A stretch of DNA of 64,000 nt from Stagnimonas aquatica. Its GTDB lineage: Bacteria; Pseudomonadota; Gammaproteobacteria; Nevskiales; Nevskiaceae. Shown one piece after another: positions 57,197 to 64,000 of the stretch (position 1 is its first letter; the number at the start of each line of letters is the position of its first letter). The stretch covers positions 1 through 64,000 of the forward strand of contig NZ_RJVO01000002.1 in the NCBI RefSeq assembly GCF_003730135.1, written 5' to 3'. The notes under the pieces were generated by a model. The model ran no database searches. It was given only the letters and a program-made list of their open reading frames with translations, and was not told where the DNA came from. The translations under genes and the position numbers were made by a program.

Positions 57197-57299
57197 GCCG
57201 CGATTATCGCGGACTGCCCGCGACGGCGGCAGCCACTGACACGCGGATTTCATCAGCGCCTGGGATGCTGGACGACCGTTCGTTCACCGCAAACTCCGT

Positions 57300-59942
57300 A
57301 TGAGCACGCTTGATCGTCGCGATTTTCTACGCGCTGGCCTCTACGGTGCCGGCCTTGGCTTGCTGCCGCCCTCCATCGCCCGCGCCCTCAGCATCCCGGC
57401 CAAGGTCGTCAACCGCGACATCACAGATGTGCAGCACGTGGTGATCCTGATGCAGGAAAACCGCAGCTTCGACCACTACTTTGGTCTGCTGCAGGGCGTG
57501 CGCGGTTTTGGCGACCGCTTCATGCTGCCGCGCTACAACGGCGAGTCGATGCTGGTGCAGCGCAACGCCAGCCGCACGGTGCTGCCGTACTACCTCGACA
57601 GCCGCGAGGGCAACGGCCTGGTGGTAGGTACACCGCACTCCTGGGGTGATGCCCACGACGCCTGGGACCACGGCCGGATGACCCATTGGCCAGTGGCCAA
57701 GAACGATGTCTCGATGGGCTATCTCAAGCCTGAAGACCTCGACTACCACACGGCACTGGCCAACAGCTTCACGCTCTGCGACCACTACCACTGTGCGCTG
57801 CCGGGCGGCACCAATTCCAACCGCATCCATCTGTGGACCGGCACCAACCGTGGCACCACCGCACGCAGCGAGGGCGCCGAGATGTGCGTGGTCAACAACG
57901 ATGGTTGGGACACGCTCAATGGCACGCCGCTGGAAAACAGCCTGACCTGGACCACCTATCCCGAGCGCTTGCAGGCCGCCGGCGTGAGCTGGAAGGTGTA
58001 TCAGTTTCTGCCCGACAACTTCACCGACAATCCGCTGTCCGGCTTCAAGGCCTACCGCGATGCCTACGGCCGCATCAACAACGGCAACCTCGCCAGCTAC
58101 AGCGACGCCGCGACCCTGCCGCCGGTCGACTATGTCGAAGCCCTGCACGACAACCCCGACTCGCCGCTCTACGAGCCGCTCTACAAGGGCATCGGCAAGA
58201 CCGAACCGGGCTATCTGGTCGATCCCCTCATCAACTTCCGCCTGGCGGCGCTGACCGGCACCCTGCCTCAGGTGAGCTGGCTGGTGCCACCAAAGAACTT
58301 TACCGAGCATCCCGGTGGCGGCCCGCCCTCGCTCGGCGCCTGCTACATCAGCCAAGTGCTGGACGCGCTCACCGCCAACCCCGACACCTGGGCGAAGACC
58401 GTGTTCCTGATCAACTACGACGAGAACGACGGCAACTTCGACCACCTGCCGCCGCCCTGCCCGCCCTCACCGCTGCCGGACGGTGGCTACGCCGGCAAGA
58501 GCACGGTCGACACCAGCCGCGACTACATGAACGTGCCCAACGCCACCAATCTGGAGCCTGGCGACGGCCAGCCTTACGGGCCGGGGCCGCGAGTACCGAT
58601 GCTGGTGATCTCGCCGTTCAGCCGAGGTGGTTACGTCAACTCGCAGGTACACGACCACACCTCGGTGATCCGCTTCCTGGAACAGCGCTTCGGGGTGATG
58701 GAACCCAACATCAGCCCCTGGCGGCGGGCGGTGATGGGCGATCTCAGCAGCGCCTTCGACTTCGCCAACCCCAACGACGACCGCAGCTTCGTGCGCGAAT
58801 TGCCGAGTACCAACCTGCTCGGCGCCGTCCTGCAATACGCCCAACAGTCCAGCCAGGCCTATGTCGAGCCGCCAGCGGAAGACGCGCAGAGCCTACCGGT
58901 GCAAGCACCGGGCAGCCGGCCGGCGCGGGCTCTGCCCTACCGTCTGGAGGTGCGGGCACAGGCGGCAGCCGACGGGCTGGAGCTGCAATTCGAGAATCAC
59001 GGCGAGGCCGGCGCGGTGTTCCAGGTCTACGACCGCTATCGGCTTAGCGACATCCCGCGCCGCTACACGGTCGAGGCCGGCAAGACGCTCGCCGACCACT
59101 GGACCGCTTTCGACGCCACCACCGGCCTCTACGATCTCTGGGTGCTCGGCGCCAATGGCTTCCACCGGCTGTTCCGTGGCAGTGCCGACTCGGCAGCGGT
59201 GGAGATCCACACTCAGTTCGAGCCGGCGACGCGGACGCTGCGCCTGTCACTGCGCAACAGCGGCAGCACGCCGGCCGACTGCGTCATCACCGCCGCCGCC
59301 CACCGCAACGATGGCCCCTGGCCGCTGCGACTGGCACCGGGCGCGAGCGAGGAGAAAATCTTCGAACTGGATGCCAGCGAGGGCTGGTACGACTTCACCG
59401 TGCGCGGCCCCGGCGGCCTGTTGCGGCGGCTCGCGGGCCATCTGGAGAATGGCAGTGCCAGCACTAGCGACCCGGAGATGGGCGCGCCGCAGGCGGTGGC
59501 CGCGTTCAGCTTTGCCGACCGGCTGGAGGCGCTCCCCGGAGAGGCCGTGGAGTCCGCGCAAGCCGTGCTGGGTGGCTACAGCGGCTATCTGCCTATCCAG
59601 GCCGGGCCAGGCACTGAGTTCAGCCTCGACGGCGGCCCCTGGGTCGCCGACGCGCCGCCGGTCTGCGCCGGACAGTCGCTGCGGCTGCGGCATCGCGCCG
59701 CGAGCACGCTGGCGACCGAGGCCTTGAGCCGAATCCGTGTCGGCGCGCTGGACGTCGGCTTCCGCTCCAAGACCGTCGCGCAACTGCCCTCGCCGGACCC
59801 GGCGCCAGGACTAGGCCACGAGGGCCGCTACGGGGGTGCACTTGGAGAGGCCGCGCTCGCGGCGCTGGGCGCCGCAGCGCTGGCGCGCCGTGCCCTCGAC
59901 GAGTCGCCCTGCGAGGAGACCGCACCGCCGGCGAATCACTGA
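57300..59942 (+). CDS. Tat-exported phosphocholine-type phospholipase C (PlcH/PlcN family)
   Basis: The 880-residue protein starts MSTLDRRDFLRAGLYGAGLG, a twin-arginine signal. The phosphoesterase domain has VVILMQENRSFDHYFGLLQG, FTLCDHYHCALPGGTNSNR and FLINYDENDGNFDHLPPPCP, the signatures of bacterial phospholipase C. The C-terminal 250 residues are two DUF756-type beta repeats (ALPYRLEVRAQ, DGLELQFENHGEAGAVFQVY and a diverged second copy). Such enzymes cleave phosphatidylcholine or sphingomyelin in the periplasm or outside the cell. It diverges from gmk and converges on fghA. The ending after residue 800 is less typical. Confidence 0.93.
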   Translation: MSTLDRRDFLRAGLYGAGLGLLPPSIARALSIPAKVVNRDITDVQHVVILMQENRSFDHYFGLLQGVRGFGDRFMLPRYNGESMLVQRNASRTVLPYYLDSREGNGLVVGTPHSWGDAHDAWDHGRMTHWPVAKNDVSMGYLKPEDLDYHTALANSFTLCDHYHCALPGGTNSNRIHLWTGTNRGTTARSEGAEMCVVNNDGWDTLNGTPLENSLTWTTYPERLQAAGVSWKVYQFLPDNFTDNPLSGFKAYRDAYGRINNGNLASYSDAATLPPVDYVEALHDNPDSPLYEPLYKGIGKTEPGYLVDPLINFRLAALTGTLPQVSWLVPPKNFTEHPGGGPPSLGACYISQVLDALTANPDTWAKTVFLINYDENDGNFDHLPPPCPPSPLPDGGYAGKSTVDTSRDYMNVPNATNLEPGDGQPYGPGPRVPMLVISPFSRGGYVNSQVHDHTSVIRFLEQRFGVMEPNISPWRRAVMGDLSSAFDFANPNDDRSFVRELPSTNLLGAVLQYAQQSSQAYVEPPAEDAQSLPVQAPGSRPARALPYRLEVRAQAAADGLELQFENHGEAGAVFQVYDRYRLSDIPRRYTVEAGKTLADHWTAFDATTGLYDLWVLGANGFHRLFRGSADSAAVEIHTQFEPATRTLRLSLRNSGSTPADCVITAAAHRNDGPWPLRLAPGASEEKIFELDASEGWYDFTVRGPGGLLRRLAGHLENGSASTSDPEMGAPQAVAAFSFADRLEALPGEAVESAQAVLGGYSGYLPIQAGPGTEFSLDGGPWVADAPPVCAGQSLRLRHRAASTLATEALSRIRVGALDVGFRSKTVAQLPSPDPAPGLGHEGRYGGALGEAALAALGAAALARRALDESPCEETAPPANH

Positions 59943-59967
59943 GCGGCACCGACCGCAGCCGCTCAGT
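59938..59967. terminator. Hairpin overlapping two convergent stop codons
   Basis: ACTGAGCGGC and GCCGCTCAGT form a perfect 10-bp stem with a ten-base loop. The TGA of the phospholipase gene (59940-59942) and the TGA of fghA (complement of 59963-59965) both lie within the arms. No T run follows, so a bidirectional transcription stop is only likely. Confidence 0.45.
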
Positions 59968-60817
59968 CCTTGAGCAGCCGGGCGTGGTGCGCGAGGTGGT
60001 CGTGGACGAAGGTCTGGATGAAGTAATAGCCGTGGTCGTAGCCGGCGTGGCGGCGTAGCGTCAGCGGCTGGTCCGCGTCGCGGGCGGCGGCTTCCAGCGC
60101 ATCCGGCTGCAACTGGGCTAGAAACTGGTCGCCGAGCCCCTGATCGACCAGCACCGGGCCTGGGAAGCGCGCACCGGCCTTCAGCAGCTCGCAGGCATCG
60201 TAGGCACGCCAGGCCGCCGGATCGTCACCGAGGTAGCCGCGAAAGGCCTTCTGCCCCCAGGGCACGGCGCTGGGATGGCTGATCGGCGCCAGCGCCGACA
60301 GCGACTGCCAGACACCCGGATGGCGCAGCGCGCTGACCAGCGCGCCGTGGCCGCCCATGCTGTGCCCGAACAGACCGCGCCGACCGGGCAAGGCCGGAAA
60401 GTGCGCCTCGATCAGGGCCGGCAACTCGGCGTTGACGTAGCTGCCCATGCGGTAGTGCGGCGCCCAGGGCGCGACCGTCGCGTCCAGATAGAAGCCGGCG
60501 GCCAGGCCAAAGTCCCAGCTCTCCGCCTCGCCCGGCAGGTTCAGGCCGCGCGGCGAGGTATCGCAAGTCACCAGCATCAGGCCGAGTTCGGCGGCAAGAC
60601 GCTGGGCGCCGGCCTTGATGACGAAGGTCTCTTCGGTACAGGTAAGTCCGGCGAGGTAGTACAGCGCCGGCACCCGCGCCCCGGCCAGCGCCTGCGGCGG
60701 CTGGTAGACCGCGAAGTTCATGGCCGTGCCGGTGCTACCGGAGGCGTGGCTGTAGAAGCCCTGAACGCCACCGAAGCAGGCGTGGGTGGATCGGGTGGTG
60801 TAGGCGCTGGCGCTCAT
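59963..60817 (-). CDS. fghA: S-formylglutathione hydrolase
   Basis: The 284-residue esterase-D-type hydrolase has GLFGHSMGGHGALVSALRH (nucleophile Ser), a DQGLGDQFL stretch and YDHGYYFIQTFVHDHLAHHA (catalytic His). LYYLAGLTCTEETFVIKAGA is diagnostic for the family. It cleaves S-formylglutathione to formate and glutathione in the cytoplasm. I chose ATG 60817; the frame is open to 60871. It is last in the adhC-SDR-fghA operon, 54 bp after the SDR gene. The pathway matches adhC at 61635. Confidence 0.96.
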   Translation of the reverse strand: MSASAYTTRSTHACFGGVQGFYSHASGSTGTAMNFAVYQPPQALAGARVPALYYLAGLTCTEETFVIKAGAQRLAAELGLMLVTCDTSPRGLNLPGEAESWDFGLAAGFYLDATVAPWAPHYRMGSYVNAELPALIEAHFPALPGRRGLFGHSMGGHGALVSALRHPGVWQSLSALAPISHPSAVPWGQKAFRGYLGDDPAAWRAYDACELLKAGARFPGPVLVDQGLGDQFLAQLQPDALEAAARDADQPLTLRRHAGYDHGYYFIQTFVHDHLAHHARLLKD

Positions 60818-60871
60818 GCGGACCGCGGGTAACAGGGAATGGACATAGTGTGGCAGCAGTGGCGCCGCCAC

Positions 60872-61624
60872 TCACCAGGGCAGGCGTACCCGGTCGCGGT
60901 AGAAGCCGCCGCTGGGGCCGTCGTCCGGCAACTCGGCGGCCCAGAGAATGCCCTCGACCGCCTCGGCCACCGGCCGCGCACCCATCGCCAGCGCGCCCTC
61001 GAAGGTGGCGGTGAAGCCGGGGCAGACGGCATTGACCAGCACGCCGCTGCCGGCCAGCTCCTCCGCCAGCAGCGCGGTGAGGCCGTTCAACGCCAGCTTC
61101 GACAAGCCATAGCCCGGGCCCATGGCATTGCCAGCCGCAAGCCCGAAGCGCGCATCGCCATAGCTGCCGGCGCCGCTGCTGACGTTGACGATGCGGCCCC
61201 GGCCGTCGGCGCGCAACAGCGGCAGCAGGGCCTGGCTGAGTTGCCAGGTGCCGAACAGGTTCACCTCCATCATCCGCCGCGCCGCGCCGAGATCGGCGCT
61301 GGCGGGACGCGTACCACGCGGAGCGCCACTGGCGATGTTGCCGATGCCAGCGTTGTTGATCAGCAGCCGCAGGCCGCCGTACTGGCTGCCGATGTGCTCC
61401 GCCGCCGCAGCCACCGAAGTGGCATCGGCGATGTCGAGCGGTAGCGGCACCACCACCCCGCCCTCCTCGCACAGCCGTGCCGCCAGCACCGAGGCAGCAT
61501 GGCCATCGCGCGCCGCCAGCAGCACCCGGTAGCCGCGCGCCGCCAGTGCCGCGCAGAGGCCGTAGCCGAGACCTTCCGCGCGCCCGGCACCAGTGACCAG
61601 CGCCAACCCGGGCCCGGCAGTCAT
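60872..61624 (-). CDS. Short-chain dehydrogenase/reductase inserted in the formaldehyde operon
   Basis: The 250-residue protein has the Rossmann motif LALVTGAGRAEGLGYGLCAA, LLINNAGIGN and the catalytic YGLSKLALNG (Tyr, Lys) with the upstream Ser in NVSSGAGSYG. It is cytoplasmic and uses NAD(P). Its place between adhC (10 bp upstream) and fghA (54 bp downstream) shows it is in the operon, but SDR enzymes are not part of the standard glutathione-formaldehyde pathway. Possible roles include reduction of another aldehyde or ketone; unknown. Confidence 0.88.
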   Translation of the reverse strand: MTAGPGLALVTGAGRAEGLGYGLCAALAARGYRVLLAARDGHAASVLAARLCEEGGVVVPLPLDIADATSVAAAAEHIGSQYGGLRLLINNAGIGNIASGAPRGTRPASADLGAARRMMEVNLFGTWQLSQALLPLLRADGRGRIVNVSSGAGSYGDARFGLAAGNAMGPGYGLSKLALNGLTALLAEELAGSGVLVNAVCPGFTATFEGALAMGARPVAEAVEGILWAAELPDDGPSGGFYRDRVRLPW

Positions 61625-61634
61625 GCGCCTGTGC

Positions 61635-62744
61635 TCAATAGACCACCACGCTGCGGATCGACTCGCCGCGCGCCATCAGCTCGAAGCCCTCATTGATCTG
61701 CTCCAGCTTCAGGCGGTGGGTGATGAGGTCGTCGATGTTGATCTTGCGGTCCATGTACCAGTCGACGATCTTCGGCACGTCGGTGCGGCCCCGGGCGCCG
61801 CCGAACGCAGAACCGATCCAGCGCCGGCCGGTGACCAGTTGGAACGGCCGCGTGGCGATCTCGGCGCCCGCCGGCGCCACGCCGATGATGGTGCTCACAC
61901 CCCAACCCTTGTGGCAGCACTCCAGCGCCTGGCGCATCACCTGCACATTGCCGATGCACTCGAAGCTGTAGTCGGCGCCGCCACCGGTCAGCTCGACCAG
62001 ATGCGCGACCAGATCGCCCTGCACGTCCTTGGGATTGACGAAGTGGGTCATGCCGAAGCGCCGCGCCATCGCCTCGCGCGCCGGATTCATGTCCACACCG
62101 ACGATCTTGTTGGCGCCGACCATCTTCAGCCCCTGGATGACATTGAGGCCAATACCACCCAGACCAAACACCACGCAGTTGGCCCCGGCTTCGACCTTGG
62201 CGGTAAAGATCACCGCGCCGATGCCGGTGGTCACGCCGCAGCCGATGTAGCAGACGGTGTCGAAGGGCGCGTCCTCGCGGATCTTCGCCAGCGCGATCTC
62301 CGGCAGCACCGTGTAGTTGGCGAAAGTCGAGCAGCCCATGTAGTGCAGCACCGGCCGGCCCTGAAAGCTGAAGCGCGAGCTGCCGTCCGGCATCAGGCCC
62401 CTGCCCTGCGTGCCGCGAATCTTCTGGCAGAGATTGGTCTTTTGCGAGGTGCAGTAGTCGCACTCGCGGCATTCCGGCGTGTACAGCGGGATGACGTGAT
62501 CGCCCTTCTTCAGCGACTTCACGCCCGGCCCGACCTCGACGACAACCCCCGCGCCCTCGTGGCCGAGGATGGCCGGAAACAGGCCTTCCGGGTCGGCGCC
62601 GCTGAGCGTGAATTTGTCGGTATGGCAGAGGCCGGTGGCCTTGATCTCGACCAGCACCTCGCCCTCGCGCGGACCCGACAGTTGCACGGTCTCAATAGAC
62701 AGCGGTTTACCAGCCTCGAAGGCAACGGCGGCGCGGACATCCAT
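61635..62744 (-). CDS. adhC: S-(hydroxymethyl)glutathione dehydrogenase / class III alcohol dehydrogenase
   Basis: The 369-residue zinc enzyme oxidises S-hydroxymethylglutathione, formed from formaldehyde and glutathione. ATGLCHTDKFTLSG gives the catalytic Cys, GHEGAGVVVEVGPGVKSLKK the second ligand, and CRECDYCTSQKTNLCQKIRG the structural zinc Cys set. VFGLGGIGLNVIQGLKMVGA is the NAD loop. AGGAG lies six bases before ATG 62744. It is the first gene of the formaldehyde-detoxification operon, followed by the SDR and fghA. Length is typical of FrmA/AdhC. Confidence 0.97.
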   Translation of the reverse strand: MDVRAAVAFEAGKPLSIETVQLSGPREGEVLVEIKATGLCHTDKFTLSGADPEGLFPAILGHEGAGVVVEVGPGVKSLKKGDHVIPLYTPECRECDYCTSQKTNLCQKIRGTQGRGLMPDGSSRFSFQGRPVLHYMGCSTFANYTVLPEIALAKIREDAPFDTVCYIGCGVTTGIGAVIFTAKVEAGANCVVFGLGGIGLNVIQGLKMVGANKIVGVDMNPAREAMARRFGMTHFVNPKDVQGDLVAHLVELTGGGADYSFECIGNVQVMRQALECCHKGWGVSTIIGVAPAGAEIATRPFQLVTGRRWIGSAFGGARGRTDVPKIVDWYMDRKINIDDLITHRLKLEQINEGFELMARGESIRSVVVY

Positions 62745-62900
62745 GGTGGGCTCCTGAACGAAAAATGGCGATACCGCGAAGGGTACTAGATACCCCGGCC
62801 TCCACCCATCGCCGCGCCACTACCGCTTGCCCCGAGGCCGGTCCGGATTCGCGCGCATCGGCCGACAGTTACCGCACTTCCCCAAGCCAGGAGTTGGGTC

Positions 62901-63053
62901 ATGACCAGCCAGCGCCGCCAAACCATCTACCGCGTCCACCACGAAACCGGCCTGGCCCTGCGCCAGATCGTCCGCGAATGTCGCGGCCTGCAACCCGCCG
63001 ACATCGGCCGCCGCTACGGCGTGATCCTGCGCCCCGCGCGCTCGGCACGCTGA
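62901..63053 (+). CDS. 50-residue basic protein, unknown
   Basis: The short frame from ATG 62901 reads MTSQRRQTIYRVHHETGLAL, then RQIVRECRGLQPADIGRRYG and VILRPARSAR. AGGAG lies nine bases upstream, and codon third positions are almost all G or C like the real genes nearby, which supports coding. It is Arg-rich, with no membrane helix or signal. It is too short for usual cut-offs. It is divergent from adhC and converges on yicC. No family is recognised. Confidence 0.6.
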   Translation: MTSQRRQTIYRVHHETGLALRQIVRECRGLQPADIGRRYGVILRPARSAR

Positions 63054-63074
63054 GGCATCGGCGGCGAGAAACCG

Positions 63075-63965
63075 CTACTCCAGGTTCTGCACCTGCTCGC
63101 GCATCTGCTCGACTAGCACCTTCATCTCGACGACGTACTTGGTCATCTCGGCGTCCTGCGACTTGGAGCCGGTGGTGTTCACCTCGCGGTTGAACTCCTG
63201 CATCAGGAAGTCCAGGCGCCGGCCGACCGCTTCCTTGCCGGCCAGCGCGGCGCGCAGTTCGACCAGATGGCTGCCGAGGCGCGACAGCTCCTCGTCCACG
63301 TCCAGGCGCTGCGCGGCCATCACCGCCTCCTGCGCCAGGCGCTGCGGCTCGATCTCCACACCCAGATCGGCGACCTTGGCGCGCAGGCGCTCCAGCCAGG
63401 CGTCGCGCACCAGCGGCGCGCGCTCGCGCACCTTGGCGACGTAGCTCTCCAGCTCGTTAGCACGCTCGTGCAGAAAGCCGGCAGTGCGCGCGCCCTCGCG
63501 CTCACGCGCGGCGCTGAATTCCACCAGGGCGCGGCCGAACAGCTTCAGCGCCTCGGCCTGCAAGGGCGCGAAGTCGGGCGCCTCCTGGCGCAGCACGCCG
63601 GGGAAACCCAGCACCCGCATCGGGTCCGGCACGCTGGTCGCACCCAGGGCCTCGGTCACCGCGTCGAGCGCCGAGCGCACCGCCAGCAGGCGGTCCTGAT
63701 CCAGACTCAGCGCGCTCTGGCCGCTGGCGTCCATGGTGTAGCGCAGCGCCACCTCCACCTTGCCGCGCGCGACCTTGGCGGCGGTGAGCTGGCGCAGCTC
63801 GCTTTCCAGCGCGCGGAATTCCTCCGGCAGCTTCAGCGTCAGGTCGAGGTAGCGGCTGTTGACCGAGCGCACTTCCCAGACCAGCCGCGCGCCCGGCACC
63901 TGCGCCTCGACGCGGGCGAAGCCCGTCATACTGCGAACCACACTGCCGTTTCCGCTACCCGCCAT
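63075..63965 (-). CDS. yicC: YicC-family endoribonuclease/stress protein
   Basis: The 296-residue protein has the family N-terminus SMTGFARVE, VRSVNSRYLDLTLKLPEEFR, and the C-terminal RLDFLMQEFNREVNTTGSKS, then a QNLE ending: the YicC/DUF1732 signature. E. coli YicC is linked to RNA decay in stationary phase. ATG 63965 adds about 12 residues before the usual start; a GTG a few codons later is an alternative. It is often upstream of gmk and rpoZ; here gmk is 6 kb to the left on the same strand, with the phospholipase and formaldehyde genes between. Confidence 0.93.
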   Translation of the reverse strand: MAGSGNGSVVRSMTGFARVEAQVPGARLVWEVRSVNSRYLDLTLKLPEEFRALESELRQLTAAKVARGKVEVALRYTMDASGQSALSLDQDRLLAVRSALDAVTEALGATSVPDPMRVLGFPGVLRQEAPDFAPLQAEALKLFGRALVEFSAAREREGARTAGFLHERANELESYVAKVRERAPLVRDAWLERLRAKVADLGVEIEPQRLAQEAVMAAQRLDVDEELSRLGSHLVELRAALAGKEAVGRRLDFLMQEFNREVNTTGSKSQDAEMTKYVVEMKVLVEQMREQVQNLE

Positions 63966-64000
63966 GACTCACACTCGCTCGAAGATCCACCGGTTGGTGG

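Overview
The window is GC-rich chromosomal DNA (about 65% by eye) from a proteobacterium, most likely a gammaproteobacterium. The support is the secDF-yajC, queA, tgt, yicC, gmk, rpoZ, spoT and recG set, a CrbS-like acetate sensor beside acs-actP, and a protease with a GlyGly-CTERM tail. A Nevskiales/Solimonadaceae or Xanthomonadales relative would fit, but this is an inference from gene content only. There is no rRNA, phage, transposase or CRISPR array. One tRNA gene, tRNA-Leu(CAA), is present.

Region 1 (1-15,000) is an exopolysaccharide locus of Wzx/Wzy type. The plus strand carries the tail of a UDP-glucose dehydrogenase, a Wzx flippase, a short hexapeptide acyltransferase, a MurA paralogue and an OafA-type O-acyltransferase. 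The first three complete genes are coupled by ATGA overlaps. The minus strand carries, in transcription order, the initiating sugar-phosphate transferase, Wza, Wzc, a WecG-type glycosyltransferase, a toroid-like unknown protein, Wzy, a secreted toroid-like unknown protein and a GT2 glycosyltransferase. A UDP-glucuronate 4-epimerase at 31.5-32.5 kb could supply a further uronic-acid donor.

Region 2 (15,100-27,500) is the queA-tgt-yajC-secD-secF housekeeping set, all on the minus strand, but split twice by plus-strand genes. The main insert (18.4-24.5 kb) holds an acyl-CoA dehydrogenase, a glutathione peroxidase and a compact three-gene unit: a TetR regulator with a palindrome over its own start codon, a lipoprotein with nitrilase-like topology, and a predicted Tat-exported FAD amine oxidase lipoprotein. 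This unit is the best candidate here for an undescribed small system.

Region 3 (27,500-40,500) holds tRNA-Leu, a Nudix hydrolase, an AT-rich gene-free patch with a tiny membrane protein gene, cysS, an ICMT-like membrane methyltransferase, the epimerase, and an acetate module. That module is a divergent CrbS-like sensor kinase facing a DUF485-actP-acs operon, with two GACYAAAGTC boxes between them.

Region 4 (40,500-56,200) holds a large lipoprotein with two tandem 85-residue repeats, recQ, a cupin, spoT, a GNAT enzyme behind a small ribbon-helix-helix gene, a spermidine-synthase-like protein, an M4 metalloprotease with a GlyGly-CTERM tail, ridA, recG and yjdM. A 100-bp palindromic element then marks the convergent junction with rpoZ.

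Region 5 (56,200-64,000) holds rpoZ, gmk, a Tat-type phospholipase C, a glutathione-dependent formaldehyde detoxification operon (adhC, an SDR, fghA), a 50-residue unknown and yicC. The commonly clustered yicC-gmk-rpoZ-spoT-ridA-recG genes are therefore dispersed and rearranged.
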